Below, piece after piece: positions 1 to 6,358 of a stretch of 11,724 nucleotides of DNA. How positions within the stretch are numbered: position 1 is the first letter of the stretch; every line of letters begins with the position of its first letter. The translations under genes and the position numbers were made by a program. Below the pieces are notes generated by a model. It ran no database searches and was not told the origin of the DNA. It saw only the letters and a program-made list of their open reading frames with translations. The stretch lies in assembly GCA_902793515.1 (NCBI GenBank), contig CADBDO010000019.1, positions 1-11,724 on the forward strand, given 5' to 3'. Origin of the DNA: an uncultured Erysipelotrichaceae bacterium. Lineage in GTDB: Bacteria; Bacillota_I; Bacilli_A; RFN20; CAG-826.

Positions 1-69
1 GATAGCGCCTTACACAAAATTCGTTACACTGAAGAAAAAATAATGGCAATTATCGAAGAAATAGTCTAA
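1..69 (+). CDS. C-terminal end of a convergent gene (partial, unidentified)
   Basis: The first 23 codons of the plus strand stay open in frame 1 and end in TAA at 67-69. They encode a charged, amphipathic helix-like tail (DSALHKIRYTEEKIMAIIEEIV) that looks like real protein. The body of the gene would lie to the left of the window, so no function can be assigned. Its stop codon overlaps the mtaB stop (66-68 on the minus strand), so the two genes converge with no spacer and no visible terminator. The alternative is that this is chance open frame in a short spacer; 22 residues are not enough to exclude that. Confidence 0.45.
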   Translation, partial: DSALHKIRYTEEKIMAIIEEIV

Positions 70-1346
70 TCGGCTCTGCTGTTCTCATCATAAAGAACTG
101 AGTCGAAGGTTTTTTTTTTTTTTTTATCGCTCTTTTTCTTAACAAGAAGGTAGTTCTTGGTGTGGCCATAGGCATAGCCTTTCTTCTCGTCATAGTCCTC
201 GAAAAATACTTCCATCTCCTGTCCGAAGAACTTGTGTTCATATTCATCCCTGAGTTCGCGGGAAAGCGCTAGTAACTCATGGGATCTTCTGTCTTTGGTC
301 GCGCTATCGACCTGTTTCATCTTAATGGCCGCTGTTCCCTTGCGTGGAGAGTAAGCGAAGCAATGAATCTCGGCAAAAGCGCATTTCTTTGCGAAATCCA
401 TGGTCTCTTTCCACTCCTCTTCGGTTTCCTCAGGGAAGCCCGCGATAATATCAGTCGTAATAGCAATGTCCGGACACATGTCACGCAGCATGCAGACTTT
501 CTCAAAATATTCAGCCGTCGTATAGTTGCGCTTCATTCTCTTTAAGACACTGTCTGAACCGGACTGAAGCGATAAATGAAGATGAGGCATCAAAGATGGG
601 TAGTTTTTGAAGTCTTCGAAAAGCTTATCGGAAATCTCACTGATATCAATCGATGATAGGCGGAGTCTCTTAAGCGTCGGGTTCTCTTTGATGATGTCCT
701 CAACGAGTTCTCCTAAACCATATTCCTTGCCATAAAGATCTAAGCCATAGAAACCGACCTCTATGCCGGTAAGGACAAGCTCTTGATAGCCTTTCTCAAC
801 CAAGGCCTTCGCTTCTTTTAAAGCGTCTTCCTTGGTTCTTGAACGGGAGTTTCCCCTAACGAACGGAATAAGGCAATAAGAGCAGAATTTGTCGCATCCG
901 TCCTGGATTTTGAGATAGGCTCTGGCATTGTTTGTGAAAGCGCTGGAAGGTAATTCTTCGTAGATTTTCTTTCTCGAAAGATAACTGACGTCGACGATCT
1001 TCTTGTGGTTCTTTTGGAAGTCGTCGATATAGGAAAGAAGCTTATCTCTCTTTGAAGTTCCGATGATGATGTCGGCGCCAAGAGTCTCGGCTTCACTTAA
1101 GTGACCTTCTGAATAACAACCCATGACGGCGATTGTCGCTTCCGGGGATAATCTTCTGAATTTGCGGATATGTTGGCGGGACTTCTGGTCGCTAGTTGCC
1201 GTGACTGAGCATGTGTTAACGACAATCAAAGAAGCCTCTTCAGGCTTGGACACCTCTTCGTCGCCTCTTTGGATAAGGGCTTCTTTTATGGCGTCTTTCT
1301 CGTAGGAATTAACTTTACAGCCAAGCGAAAAAACAAAGAACTTCAT
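66..1346 (-). CDS. mtaB: tRNA (N6-threonylcarbamoyladenosine(37)-C2)-methylthiotransferase MtaB
   Basis: MtaB is a radical-SAM enzyme that adds a methylthio group to t6A at position 37 of ANN-decoding tRNAs, giving ms2t6A. The 426-residue protein has the family layout. The N-terminal MTTase domain carries the three auxiliary-cluster cysteines C10 (SLGCKVN), C46 (VNTCSVT) and C77 (MGCYSE). The radical-SAM CxxxCxxC follows at C151, C155 and C158. A TRAM-like tail begins near residue 372. KVNSYE after the first Cys fits the MtaB branch better than MiaB or RimO. The ATG overlaps the stop of the upstream small gene by 4 nt (ATGA) and its Shine-Dalgarno site is weak, so translation is probably coupled. 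An oddity lies near the end: a run of 16 A residues encodes K408-K412, leaving only 14 residues after it. Downstream it abuts a convergent frame. In Bacillus (yqeV) this gene also follows rsmE. Confidence 0.93.
   Translation of the reverse strand: MKFFVFSLGCKVNSYEKDAIKEALIQRGDEEVSKPEEASLIVVNTCSVTATSDQKSRQHIRKFRRLSPEATIAVMGCYSEGHLSEAETLGADIIIGTSKRDKLLSYIDDFQKNHKKIVDVSYLSRKKIYEELPSSAFTNNARAYLKIQDGCDKFCSYCLIPFVRGNSRSRTKEDALKEAKALVEKGYQELVLTGIEVGFYGLDLYGKEYGLGELVEDIIKENPTLKRLRLSSIDISEISDKLFEDFKNYPSLMPHLHLSLQSGSDSVLKRMKRNYTTAEYFEKVCMLRDMCPDIAITTDIIAGFPEETEEEWKETMDFAKKCAFAEIHCFAYSPRKGTAAIKMKQVDSATKDRRSHELLALSRELRDEYEHKFFGQEMEVFFEDYDEKKGYAYGHTKNYLLVKKKSDKKKKKTFDSVLYDENSRAD
110..125 (-). repeat. A16 homopolymer inside mtaB
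   Basis: On the coding strand of mtaB there are 16 consecutive A residues (plus-strand T16), encoding five lysines plus the first base of Thr413. Runs of this length are prone to polymerase slippage and to sequencing length errors. A one-base change would replace the 14-residue tail by either a short stop-terminated tail or a frame that continues to position 50. Confidence 0.9.
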
Positions 1347-1717
1347 TTCTTTTTCTCGTCAGCCTTTTTTCTGAGGGCGTCAGAGATGAGCTTTTCCTTC
1401 AAAAGGACATTGAGCATCTTATCTCTGTCGTTTTCGTAATACGCATCAACGACCTTCTGGATGCGTGGGATCATATGGTTCTTTAACGGTTTTGTTAAGC
1501 CTTTGTCAAACAAGGCAATCTTAGCGTCAAGCCTGCCTTCTTCGTTGATGAAATAGATGCACTCAGCATCGTAATCATAAGCCGCCATCGAGTTTTTTGT
1601 CTTGCGAAGAATAACGAGTTTGGTGAAATAAGAGTCATACAAAGCGGCACCATAATAATCGAACGGATCGATGAGAGCGGCCTCGTAATCCTTAAGCAGT
1701 TTCTTATATGGCGGCAC
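1343..1717 (-). CDS. Hypothetical protein, 124 residues, GTG start
   Basis: I do not recognise this protein. It is soluble-looking, with no membrane segment or signal peptide, rich in Tyr and Asp in its first half (DPFDYYGAALYDSYF), and ends in a lysine-rich helix (RKKADEKKK). The only near-start option is a GTG at 1715-1717, lying inside the last codons of the preceding gene (14-nt overlap) and without a clear Shine-Dalgarno site. The frame is open upstream to about 1786 but has no ATG there. Its TGA stop overlaps the mtaB ATG. Poor initiation signals raise the possibility that this is the second half of a frameshifted or programmed-shift gene with the preceding one. Position between rsmE and mtaB shows co-transcription, not function. 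Confidence 0.72.
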   Translation of the reverse strand: MPPYKKLLKDYEAALIDPFDYYGAALYDSYFTKLVILRKTKNSMAAYDYDAECIYFINEEGRLDAKIALFDKGLTKPLKNHMIPRIQKVVDAYYENDRDKMLNVLLKEKLISDALRKKADEKKK

Positions 1718-2045
1718 CGATAGTTTTTCGTAAGAGTTCGTATAAATGGAATGGCAAGGTGCTGGTGACGTTATCCATGAATTCTTTCATCGGAGTGAGC
1801 TCTGGGTTCTTTTCAAGAAGTTTTGAGTGAGCGAAGAATTCCTTCTCAATCTCTTCCTTGTTCATGATGGCGCGCAAAACGATGTTCGCGCGGATGATCC
1901 CAAAGGAGTCAACCATCTTGGAAAGATATGCGAAAGGCTCGTTATCCGATAGTTTGTAGGAATAACGGTTATAGAAGGCCATCTCATCGCCGTGATCGAA
2001 CGATGTTGGCGCCTGGTTGTCTGCTAAGAGCTGATAGAGGGTCAT
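1704..2045 (-). CDS. Hypothetical protein, 113 residues
   Basis: I do not recognise this protein. It is predicted to be soluble and mostly helical, with no cysteine motif or membrane segment. Its middle (RANIVLRAIMNKEEIEKEFF) and end (HLYELLRKTIGAAI) look like amphipathic helices. The ATG overlaps the rsmE stop by one base (TAATG) and is preceded by an AGGGGAG Shine-Dalgarno site within rsmE, so initiation is well supported. The start of the next small gene lies inside its final codons, in a different frame. It belongs to the TM2-rsmE-mtaB transcription unit. It could be the N-terminal half of a longer protein whose second half is the 124-residue frame. Confidence 0.75.
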   Translation of the reverse strand: MTLYQLLADNQAPTSFDHGDEMAFYNRYSYKLSDNEPFAYLSKMVDSFGIIRANIVLRAIMNKEEIEKEFFAHSKLLEKNPELTPMKEFMDNVTSTLPFHLYELLRKTIGAAI

Positions 2046-2764
2046 TATTTGCTCTCCCCTAAGAACGAAAAGACACTAGCCATGTAGATCGAGGCGGTTT
2101 CAGCGCGGAGGATCCTCTGCCCAAGAGAAACAGGCGTTAAGCCTTTCTTAGTGGCAAGAGCGACTTCTTTCTCATCAAAGCCGCCTTCAGGACCAACGAT
2201 AAGCAAAACTCTCTCGCCTTCTTTGACCTTTGCGGCTTCAGCGGCAAGGTTGAAAGACTCATGCGAAAGACCTTCGTAAGCGAAGAAGGCATGGTCGAAT
2301 TTCATATCGGTCATCTTATCAAAAGACAAGATCTCGTCGACTTTTGGTATGTCGATGCGTTTGCATTGCTCACAAGAAGAAAGGACAATCTTCTCAAAAC
2401 GGCCTTGGCGTTTTTCTTTGTCTTTCTGGTCTAATCTCACGATTGTGCGGCTAGAGATATATGGGGCGAATTCGTTCACGCCTAGCTCAGTTCCTTTTTG
2501 GAGAACAAGCTCATCATGCCCGCCTTTAAGGAGAGCAAACGCCAAAACGACGGTGAAAGGAAGAGGTTTTGGTTTGTATAAGGATTCGACGACGCTGATG
2601 TCGAGCGGATCAATGCTCTTGATCTCACAAAGATAAAGTTCGCCAGTATCGGCGATTTCGATTTTGTCGCCCTTTTTCGCACGCAAAACACGCACCAAAT
2701 GATGCGCTTTATCGGGGCTGATATAGGCCTTCTCCCCTTCGACTCGGCCGAAGAAGCGTTCCAT
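2045..2764 (-). CDS. rsmE: 16S rRNA (uracil(1498)-N3)-methyltransferase RsmE
   Basis: RsmE methylates N3 of U1498 in helix 44 of 16S rRNA, in the assembled 30S subunit, using SAM. The 239-residue length is typical. An N-terminal PUA-like RNA-binding part (residues 1-65, including HHLVRVLRAKKGD) is followed by a SPOUT trefoil-knot domain. Recognisable motifs are QKGTELGV (89-96), EQCKR (132-136, usually EQSxR), GPEGGF (191-196) and LGQRILRAETA (214-224), the last two forming the SAM-binding knot. The ATG is 2 nt after the TM2 gene stop. No good Shine-Dalgarno site is adjacent (GGAG is about 14 nt upstream), which suggests translational coupling. In Bacillus rsmE follows prmA; here prmA is absent and a TM2 gene precedes it. 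Confidence 0.95.
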   Translation of the reverse strand: MERFFGRVEGEKAYISPDKAHHLVRVLRAKKGDKIEIADTGELYLCEIKSIDPLDISVVESLYKPKPLPFTVVLAFALLKGGHDELVLQKGTELGVNEFAPYISSRTIVRLDQKDKEKRQGRFEKIVLSSCEQCKRIDIPKVDEILSFDKMTDMKFDHAFFAYEGLSHESFNLAAEAAKVKEGERVLLIVGPEGGFDEKEVALATKKGLTPVSLGQRILRAETASIYMASVFSFLGESK

Positions 2765-2766
2765 TT

Positions 2767-3249
2767 TTAGCGAAGAAAAACTCCATTCCCGTCTTTAAGG
2801 GAGTCTTTGACAAGGTAACGTAAGCCATAGCCGACATGGAAAAGGAAGTCGGCCGCGAATGGTAAGAGATATCCGCCAGGGATCGACCATTCGATAACGT
2901 GGGTAAGATTGAGAACAAGCATCACAGTACCGATGATTCCGACGAAACAGAGGGTAAAGATGATGTTGATTAGTCCGTTTTTCTTGAATCCAAGATAGAA
3001 ATCATGGACACCGGCAAAGCCGAGTAACATGCAAAGCAAAGCAGCCGTCTTGCGGCTCTTGCTCCTATATAAACCAGATTTTGGTTTTTGAGGATCGATG
3101 AAGGATGTCATGTCTTTGGTCCTATACTGAGAATCGATTGGATCGGGGGTTCCGCAGTAAGGGCAGACATCGGCATCAAATTTTCCGATTGTGCGATGGC
3201 AATTTCTACAAGTTGGCATAACTAGTTTTCTTAATACAAAAGATAGCAT
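2767..3249 (-). CDS. Zinc-ribbon TM2-domain membrane protein
   Basis: A small membrane protein of unknown cellular role. It starts with a zinc ribbon made of C14/C17 (CRNC) and C29/C32 (CPYC). After a linker comes a TM2 domain beginning at about residue 66, with the family's A-LL-x-GFxGVHxFYLG pattern (residues 70-87). Hydrophobic segments lie near 67-80, 92-112 and 119-135. TM2 proteins are widespread and mostly uncharacterised. The coordinates give the longest frame. The internal ATG at 3219 (MPTCRNC) begins exactly at the zinc ribbon and is a credible alternative start; neither ATG has a normally spaced Shine-Dalgarno site, AAGGGG being only 2 nt from the first. The gene sits just after the dnaJ terminator and 2 nt before rsmE, in the place where Bacillus has prmA. 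Confidence 0.85.
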   Translation of the reverse strand: MLSFVLRKLVMPTCRNCHRTIGKFDADVCPYCGTPDPIDSQYRTKDMTSFIDPQKPKSGLYRSKSRKTAALLCMLLGFAGVHDFYLGFKKNGLINIIFTLCFVGIIGTVMLVLNLTHVIEWSIPGGYLLPFAADFLFHVGYGLRYLVKDSLKDGNGVFLR

Positions 3250-3274
3250 AACCCCTTCGCACGCATACGAGCAA
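3245..3274 (-). promoter_or_regulatory. Weak candidate promoter for TM2-rsmE-mtaB unit
   Basis: Downstream of the dnaJ terminator the minus strand reads TTGCTC (3269-3274), an 18-bp spacer, then TATGCT (3245-3250). Both boxes match sigma-A consensus only partly. If used, the start site would fall near 3238, after the upstream ATG at 3249, and translation would then begin at 3219. The alternative is that this unit is fed by read-through of the dnaJ terminator. Confidence 0.25.
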
Positions 3275-3275
3275 G

Positions 3276-3302
3276 AAAAAAGGCCTCACGTTGTGAGACC
3301 TT
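3276..3302 (-). terminator. Rho-independent terminator after dnaJ
   Basis: Read on the minus strand, a 10-bp stem (AAGGTCTCAC with GTGAGGCCTT, one G-U pair) closes a 3-nt AAC loop. The stem's final TT begins a run of six T residues. It begins 4 nt after the dnaJ TAA stop, so it ends the hrcA-grpE-dnaK-dnaJ operon. This is the strongest terminator in the window. Confidence 0.9.
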
Positions 3303-3306
3303 AATC

Positions 3307-4443
3307 TTATTTTTTGCCTTTGTTCCACCACTTGCCGAGCTTGGCTTGCTCTTCTTTTTGGAATTGTCTAAGCAAGTCTTTCTCAGTAGACGATAGATTC
3401 GTTGGCGTCGTGACTTTCACGTGAAGGAACTGGTCGCCTGGACGTCCGGTACGGAGGTCTTTGACGCCTTGTCCTTTGAGCTTGAGGATCTGATTTGGCT
3501 GCGTTCCAGCTGGTATGGAGACCTCAACCGAGCCATAGACGGTTTGGACGTCTAAGCTCGCGCCGAGGGCACAGTCGACGAAGGATAGCTCAAGTTCCAT
3601 GTGGATGTCGTTGCCATCACGGGTGAAGATTGGGTCTTTCTTGATGCGGACTTCGATGTATAAGTCGCCATTTTCTCCGCCATTGATGCCTCTTTCGCCT
3701 TTGCCTTTGACGCGGACCTGCTGGCCGTTGTTGATGCCGGCTGGGATATTGACGTCAAGGTCTTTGTGAACGCGGTTGTAGCCGCTGCCTCCACAGGTTT
3801 TGCAGCTGTTTTTGACAACTTTGCCTGTGCCGTGGCAGTGATCGCATGGGCCTTCGGTCTGCATGGTGCCAAAGAGGGTTCTTTGGGTATGCAAAGTGTA
3901 GCCACGACCGCCACAATATGGGCAGGTTGAGATATCGCTTGCGCTCTCTGCGCCCGTGCCATGGCAATGGGAGCAAGGCTCATCGTAGGTGATTGGGACG
4001 CTAAGATGGATGCCTTTGATGGAATCCATGAAGGAAATTGTGCGCTGGATGAGGACATCGTTTCCTTTCTGTGGCCCACTGGCGCTTCTTGAACTGCGTC
4101 TTCCGCCTCCGAAGAAGCTAGAGAAAATGTCATTGAGGTCGACATCGCCAAAACCGGCGCCTGAGAAGCCAGCTCCTCCGAATGGATTGCCCGCTCCTCC
4201 AGTTGATCCACCTTGCTGGAAGGCAGCGTGTCCGAACTGGTCGTACTGCTTTCTCTTGGTGTCATCGAAGAGGACGTCATAGGCCTCCTGAATCTCCTCG
4301 AATTTCTTTGGGGCGTCAGGAGAATGGTTGATATCCGGATGGTATTGCTTGGCTAGTTTGCGGTAGGCGCTTTTGATTTCGTCTTTGGATGCGCTTTTGG
4401 ACACACCAAGGACTTCATAATAGTCGCGTTTTGCCTCTGCCAT
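3307..4443 (-). CDS. dnaJ: Chaperone protein DnaJ (type I Hsp40)
   Basis: DnaJ captures unfolded clients and stimulates the ATPase of DnaK. All type I parts are present in 378 residues. The J domain spans about 7-72 with the HPD triad at 35-37. A Gly/Phe-rich linker runs from about 76 to 116 and ends in a DIFSSFFGG stretch. Four zinc-binding repeats follow: CSHCHGTG (157-164), CPYCGGRG (174-181), CDHCHGTG (200-207) and CKTCGGSG (214-221). The two beta-sandwich substrate-binding domains come after. No key residue is missing. The ATG has a strong AAAAGGAG Shine-Dalgarno site 6 nt away. A hairpin lies in the 68-nt gap after dnaK, and a strong terminator follows the stop, so dnaJ is the last gene of the CIRCE-controlled operon. 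Confidence 0.97.
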   Translation of the reverse strand: MAEAKRDYYEVLGVSKSASKDEIKSAYRKLAKQYHPDINHSPDAPKKFEEIQEAYDVLFDDTKRKQYDQFGHAAFQQGGSTGGAGNPFGGAGFSGAGFGDVDLNDIFSSFFGGGRRSSRSASGPQKGNDVLIQRTISFMDSIKGIHLSVPITYDEPCSHCHGTGAESASDISTCPYCGGRGYTLHTQRTLFGTMQTEGPCDHCHGTGKVVKNSCKTCGGSGYNRVHKDLDVNIPAGINNGQQVRVKGKGERGINGGENGDLYIEVRIKKDPIFTRDGNDIHMELELSFVDCALGASLDVQTVYGSVEVSIPAGTQPNQILKLKGQGVKDLRTGRPGDQFLHVKVTTPTNLSSTEKDLLRQFQKEEQAKLGKWWNKGKK

Positions 4444-4468
4444 TGTTTACTCCTTTTTAACAAAAGGC

Positions 4469-4496
4469 TGGTGGCGCCTAGTTTTTGACGCCACCA
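4469..4496 (-). other. Hairpin in the dnaK-dnaJ gap
   Basis: The minus strand forms a perfect 8-bp stem (TGGTGGCG with CGCCACCA) around a 12-nt loop, lying 15 nt after the dnaK stop and 11 nt before the dnaJ Shine-Dalgarno site. It is followed by GCCTTTTGTT, a poor T-tract, so full termination is unlikely. A partial terminator, an mRNA processing site or a 3'-end stabiliser for dnaK mRNA would each fit; it could lower dnaJ expression relative to dnaK. Confidence 0.7.
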
Positions 4497-4511
4497 CCTC
4501 GTAGATGATGA

Positions 4512-6344
4512 TTAGTTTTTCTTGTCGGTGAAATCGGCATCGACGACATCGTCGGCACCGGTCTGTCCGGCACTAGAAGCATCAGCTCCTGGGTTTGGGT
4601 TGGCACCGGTTTGCTGAGCATACTGAGCGGCTTTCGCAGCGGTGTCTTCGAGTCTTCCGACGATCTCGCGGAGTTTCTCGATGTCGTTGGCACCCATAGC
4701 GCCCTGAGCTTCGTCACGGATCTTGATGAGTTCGTCTTTCTGCTCTTGGGTAAGCTTGTCGCCTTGTTCGACTAAGGTCTGGTTGATCTGATCGATGTAG
4801 GTCTGGGCCTTGTTCTTGACCTCAATGTCGCCTTTACGCTTGGCATCGGCCTCTTTGTTCTCCTCAGCTTCCTTGATCATACGGTCGATGTCCTCTTTGG
4901 AAAGGCCATTGGAACCGCTGATGGTGATGTCTTGGGATTGCTGGGTGTCGAGGTCTTTGGCGCTGACTTTGACGATGCCGTTGACGTCAATGCTGAAGGT
5001 GACTTCGATTCTTGGCTGTCCACGTCTTGCTGGTTTGATGCCAGAAAGCTGGAAGTGGCCGAGTAATTTGTTATCGTGGGCCATCTGTCTTTCACCTTGG
5101 TAAACCATGATGTCGACGGCTGGCTGATTATCTTCGGCGGTCGAGAAGACCTGGCTCTTGGTGGTTGGGATTGTGGTGTTCCTTGGGATAAGAGGAGTCA
5201 TGACTCCGCCAAGGGTCTCAATACCAAGGGTAAGAGGAGTGACGTCGAGAAGGACGACATCCTTAACGTCGCCGGCGATGACGGCGCCCTGGAGGGCAGC
5301 ACCACGGCTGACGGCTTCGTCTGGGTTGACAGAGAGGTTGATCTCATGTCCGGTGACCTGACGGACCATTTCCTGGACGGCTGGCATACGGATGGAGCCA
5401 CCGATCATAAGGATCTGTCCAAGGTCGGAGTATTTGAGTTTGGCATCAGCCATGGCCTTTTCCATTGGGGCCTTGCATCTCTCTAAGAGATTGCGGGTCA
5501 TGTTCTGGAATTCAGCGCGGCTGAGGGTTTTTTCGAAGTTGATAGGACCATTGGCACCCATTCCGATGAATGGAAGGGAGATGGTTGTGGTTAAGGAGCT
5601 GGAGAGCTCGATCTTGGCCTTTTCGGCGGCGTCTAAGAAACGCTGCTCGGCCATCTTGTCGTTGATGTCGACACCGGTCTCGATCTTGATCTGAGCGCGG
5701 ATCCAATCGGCAAGGGCTTTGTCCCAGTCATCACCGCCAAGGCGGGTGTCGCCGGAGGTGCTGAGAACCTGGAAGGTGCCATCACCGATATCAAGGATGG
5801 AGACATCGAAGGTTCCGCCGCCAAGGTCGAAGACGAGGACTTTCTCGCTCTTATCGGTGTCTAAGCCGTAAGCTAAGCAGCTGGCGGTTGGCTCGTTGAT
5901 GATACGGACGACATCAAGACCGGCGATGGTGCCTGCGTCTTTGGTTGCCTGACGCTGAGCGTCATTGAAGTAAGCAGGAACGGTGATGACGGCTTTCTTG
6001 ACTGGCTGGCCGATGTTCTTTTCGGCGTAGCTCTTCATATAGGAAAGGACCTTGGAGGAGATTTCCTGTGGGGTGAAGTCCTTATTTAAGCAATTGATGT
6101 GGAACTTCTCGGAAGTGCCGATGGCGCGCTTGGCGCTTCTGACGGTGTCAGGATTGGTGATGGCCTGACGTTTGGCGGCATTGCCGACGATTTCCTCACC
6201 GCTGCCTTTGAAGGCGACGACCGATGGGGTGGTCATAGTTCCTTCTGGGTTTGGGATGACTTTGATTTGGCCATCAGCCTGCATGTAGCTGATGACGGAG
6301 TTGGTGGTACCAAGATCGATACCGACGATAATTTCTTTTGCCAT
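4512..6344 (-). CDS. dnaK: Chaperone protein DnaK (Hsp70)
   Basis: DnaK is the ATP-driven Hsp70 that binds exposed hydrophobic segments, working with DnaJ and the exchange factor GrpE. The 610-residue protein is complete. The ATPase domain carries GIDLGTTNS (8-16), VFDLGGGTFDVS (171-182) and a third signature near 311-327. The linker VVLLDVTPLTLG (363-374) leads to the substrate-binding beta domain and a helical lid. The C terminus has a flexible Gly/Ala/Asn stretch and DDVVDADF before the end. It lacks the N-terminal insert seen in Gram-negative DnaKs near residue 80, consistent with a Firmicutes-type organism. In the third signature the usual GGxTR reads GGSIR (Ile318 for Thr). The ATG has an AAGGAG site that overlaps the grpE stop (TAAGGAG), so the two genes are tightly linked, 14 nt apart. 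Confidence 0.98.
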   Translation of the reverse strand: MAKEIIVGIDLGTTNSVISYMQADGQIKVIPNPEGTMTTPSVVAFKGSGEEIVGNAAKRQAITNPDTVRSAKRAIGTSEKFHINCLNKDFTPQEISSKVLSYMKSYAEKNIGQPVKKAVITVPAYFNDAQRQATKDAGTIAGLDVVRIINEPTASCLAYGLDTDKSEKVLVFDLGGGTFDVSILDIGDGTFQVLSTSGDTRLGGDDWDKALADWIRAQIKIETGVDINDKMAEQRFLDAAEKAKIELSSSLTTTISLPFIGMGANGPINFEKTLSRAEFQNMTRNLLERCKAPMEKAMADAKLKYSDLGQILMIGGSIRMPAVQEMVRQVTGHEINLSVNPDEAVSRGAALQGAVIAGDVKDVVLLDVTPLTLGIETLGGVMTPLIPRNTTIPTTKSQVFSTAEDNQPAVDIMVYQGERQMAHDNKLLGHFQLSGIKPARRGQPRIEVTFSIDVNGIVKVSAKDLDTQQSQDITISGSNGLSKEDIDRMIKEAEENKEADAKRKGDIEVKNKAQTYIDQINQTLVEQGDKLTQEQKDELIKIRDEAQGAMGANDIEKLREIVGRLEDTAAKAAQYAQQTGANPNPGADASSAGQTGADDVVDADFTDKKN

Positions 6345-6358
6345 ATTCTTATTTCTCC

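Noticed and set aside
50..247. 65-residue frame overlapping the mtaB 3' end
   Set aside because: It is a shadow frame of mtaB; relevant only as the tail that slippage in the A16 run might reach.
3552..4280. 242-residue minus-strand open frame within dnaJ
   Set aside because: It is another frame of the fully conserved dnaJ sequence, with a biased Ser/Ala/Thr composition and no motif; dnaJ explains the region.
5076..5486. 136-residue plus-strand open frame inside dnaK
   Set aside because: Antisense shadow of dnaK caused by its biased codon use; no Shine-Dalgarno site or family pattern.
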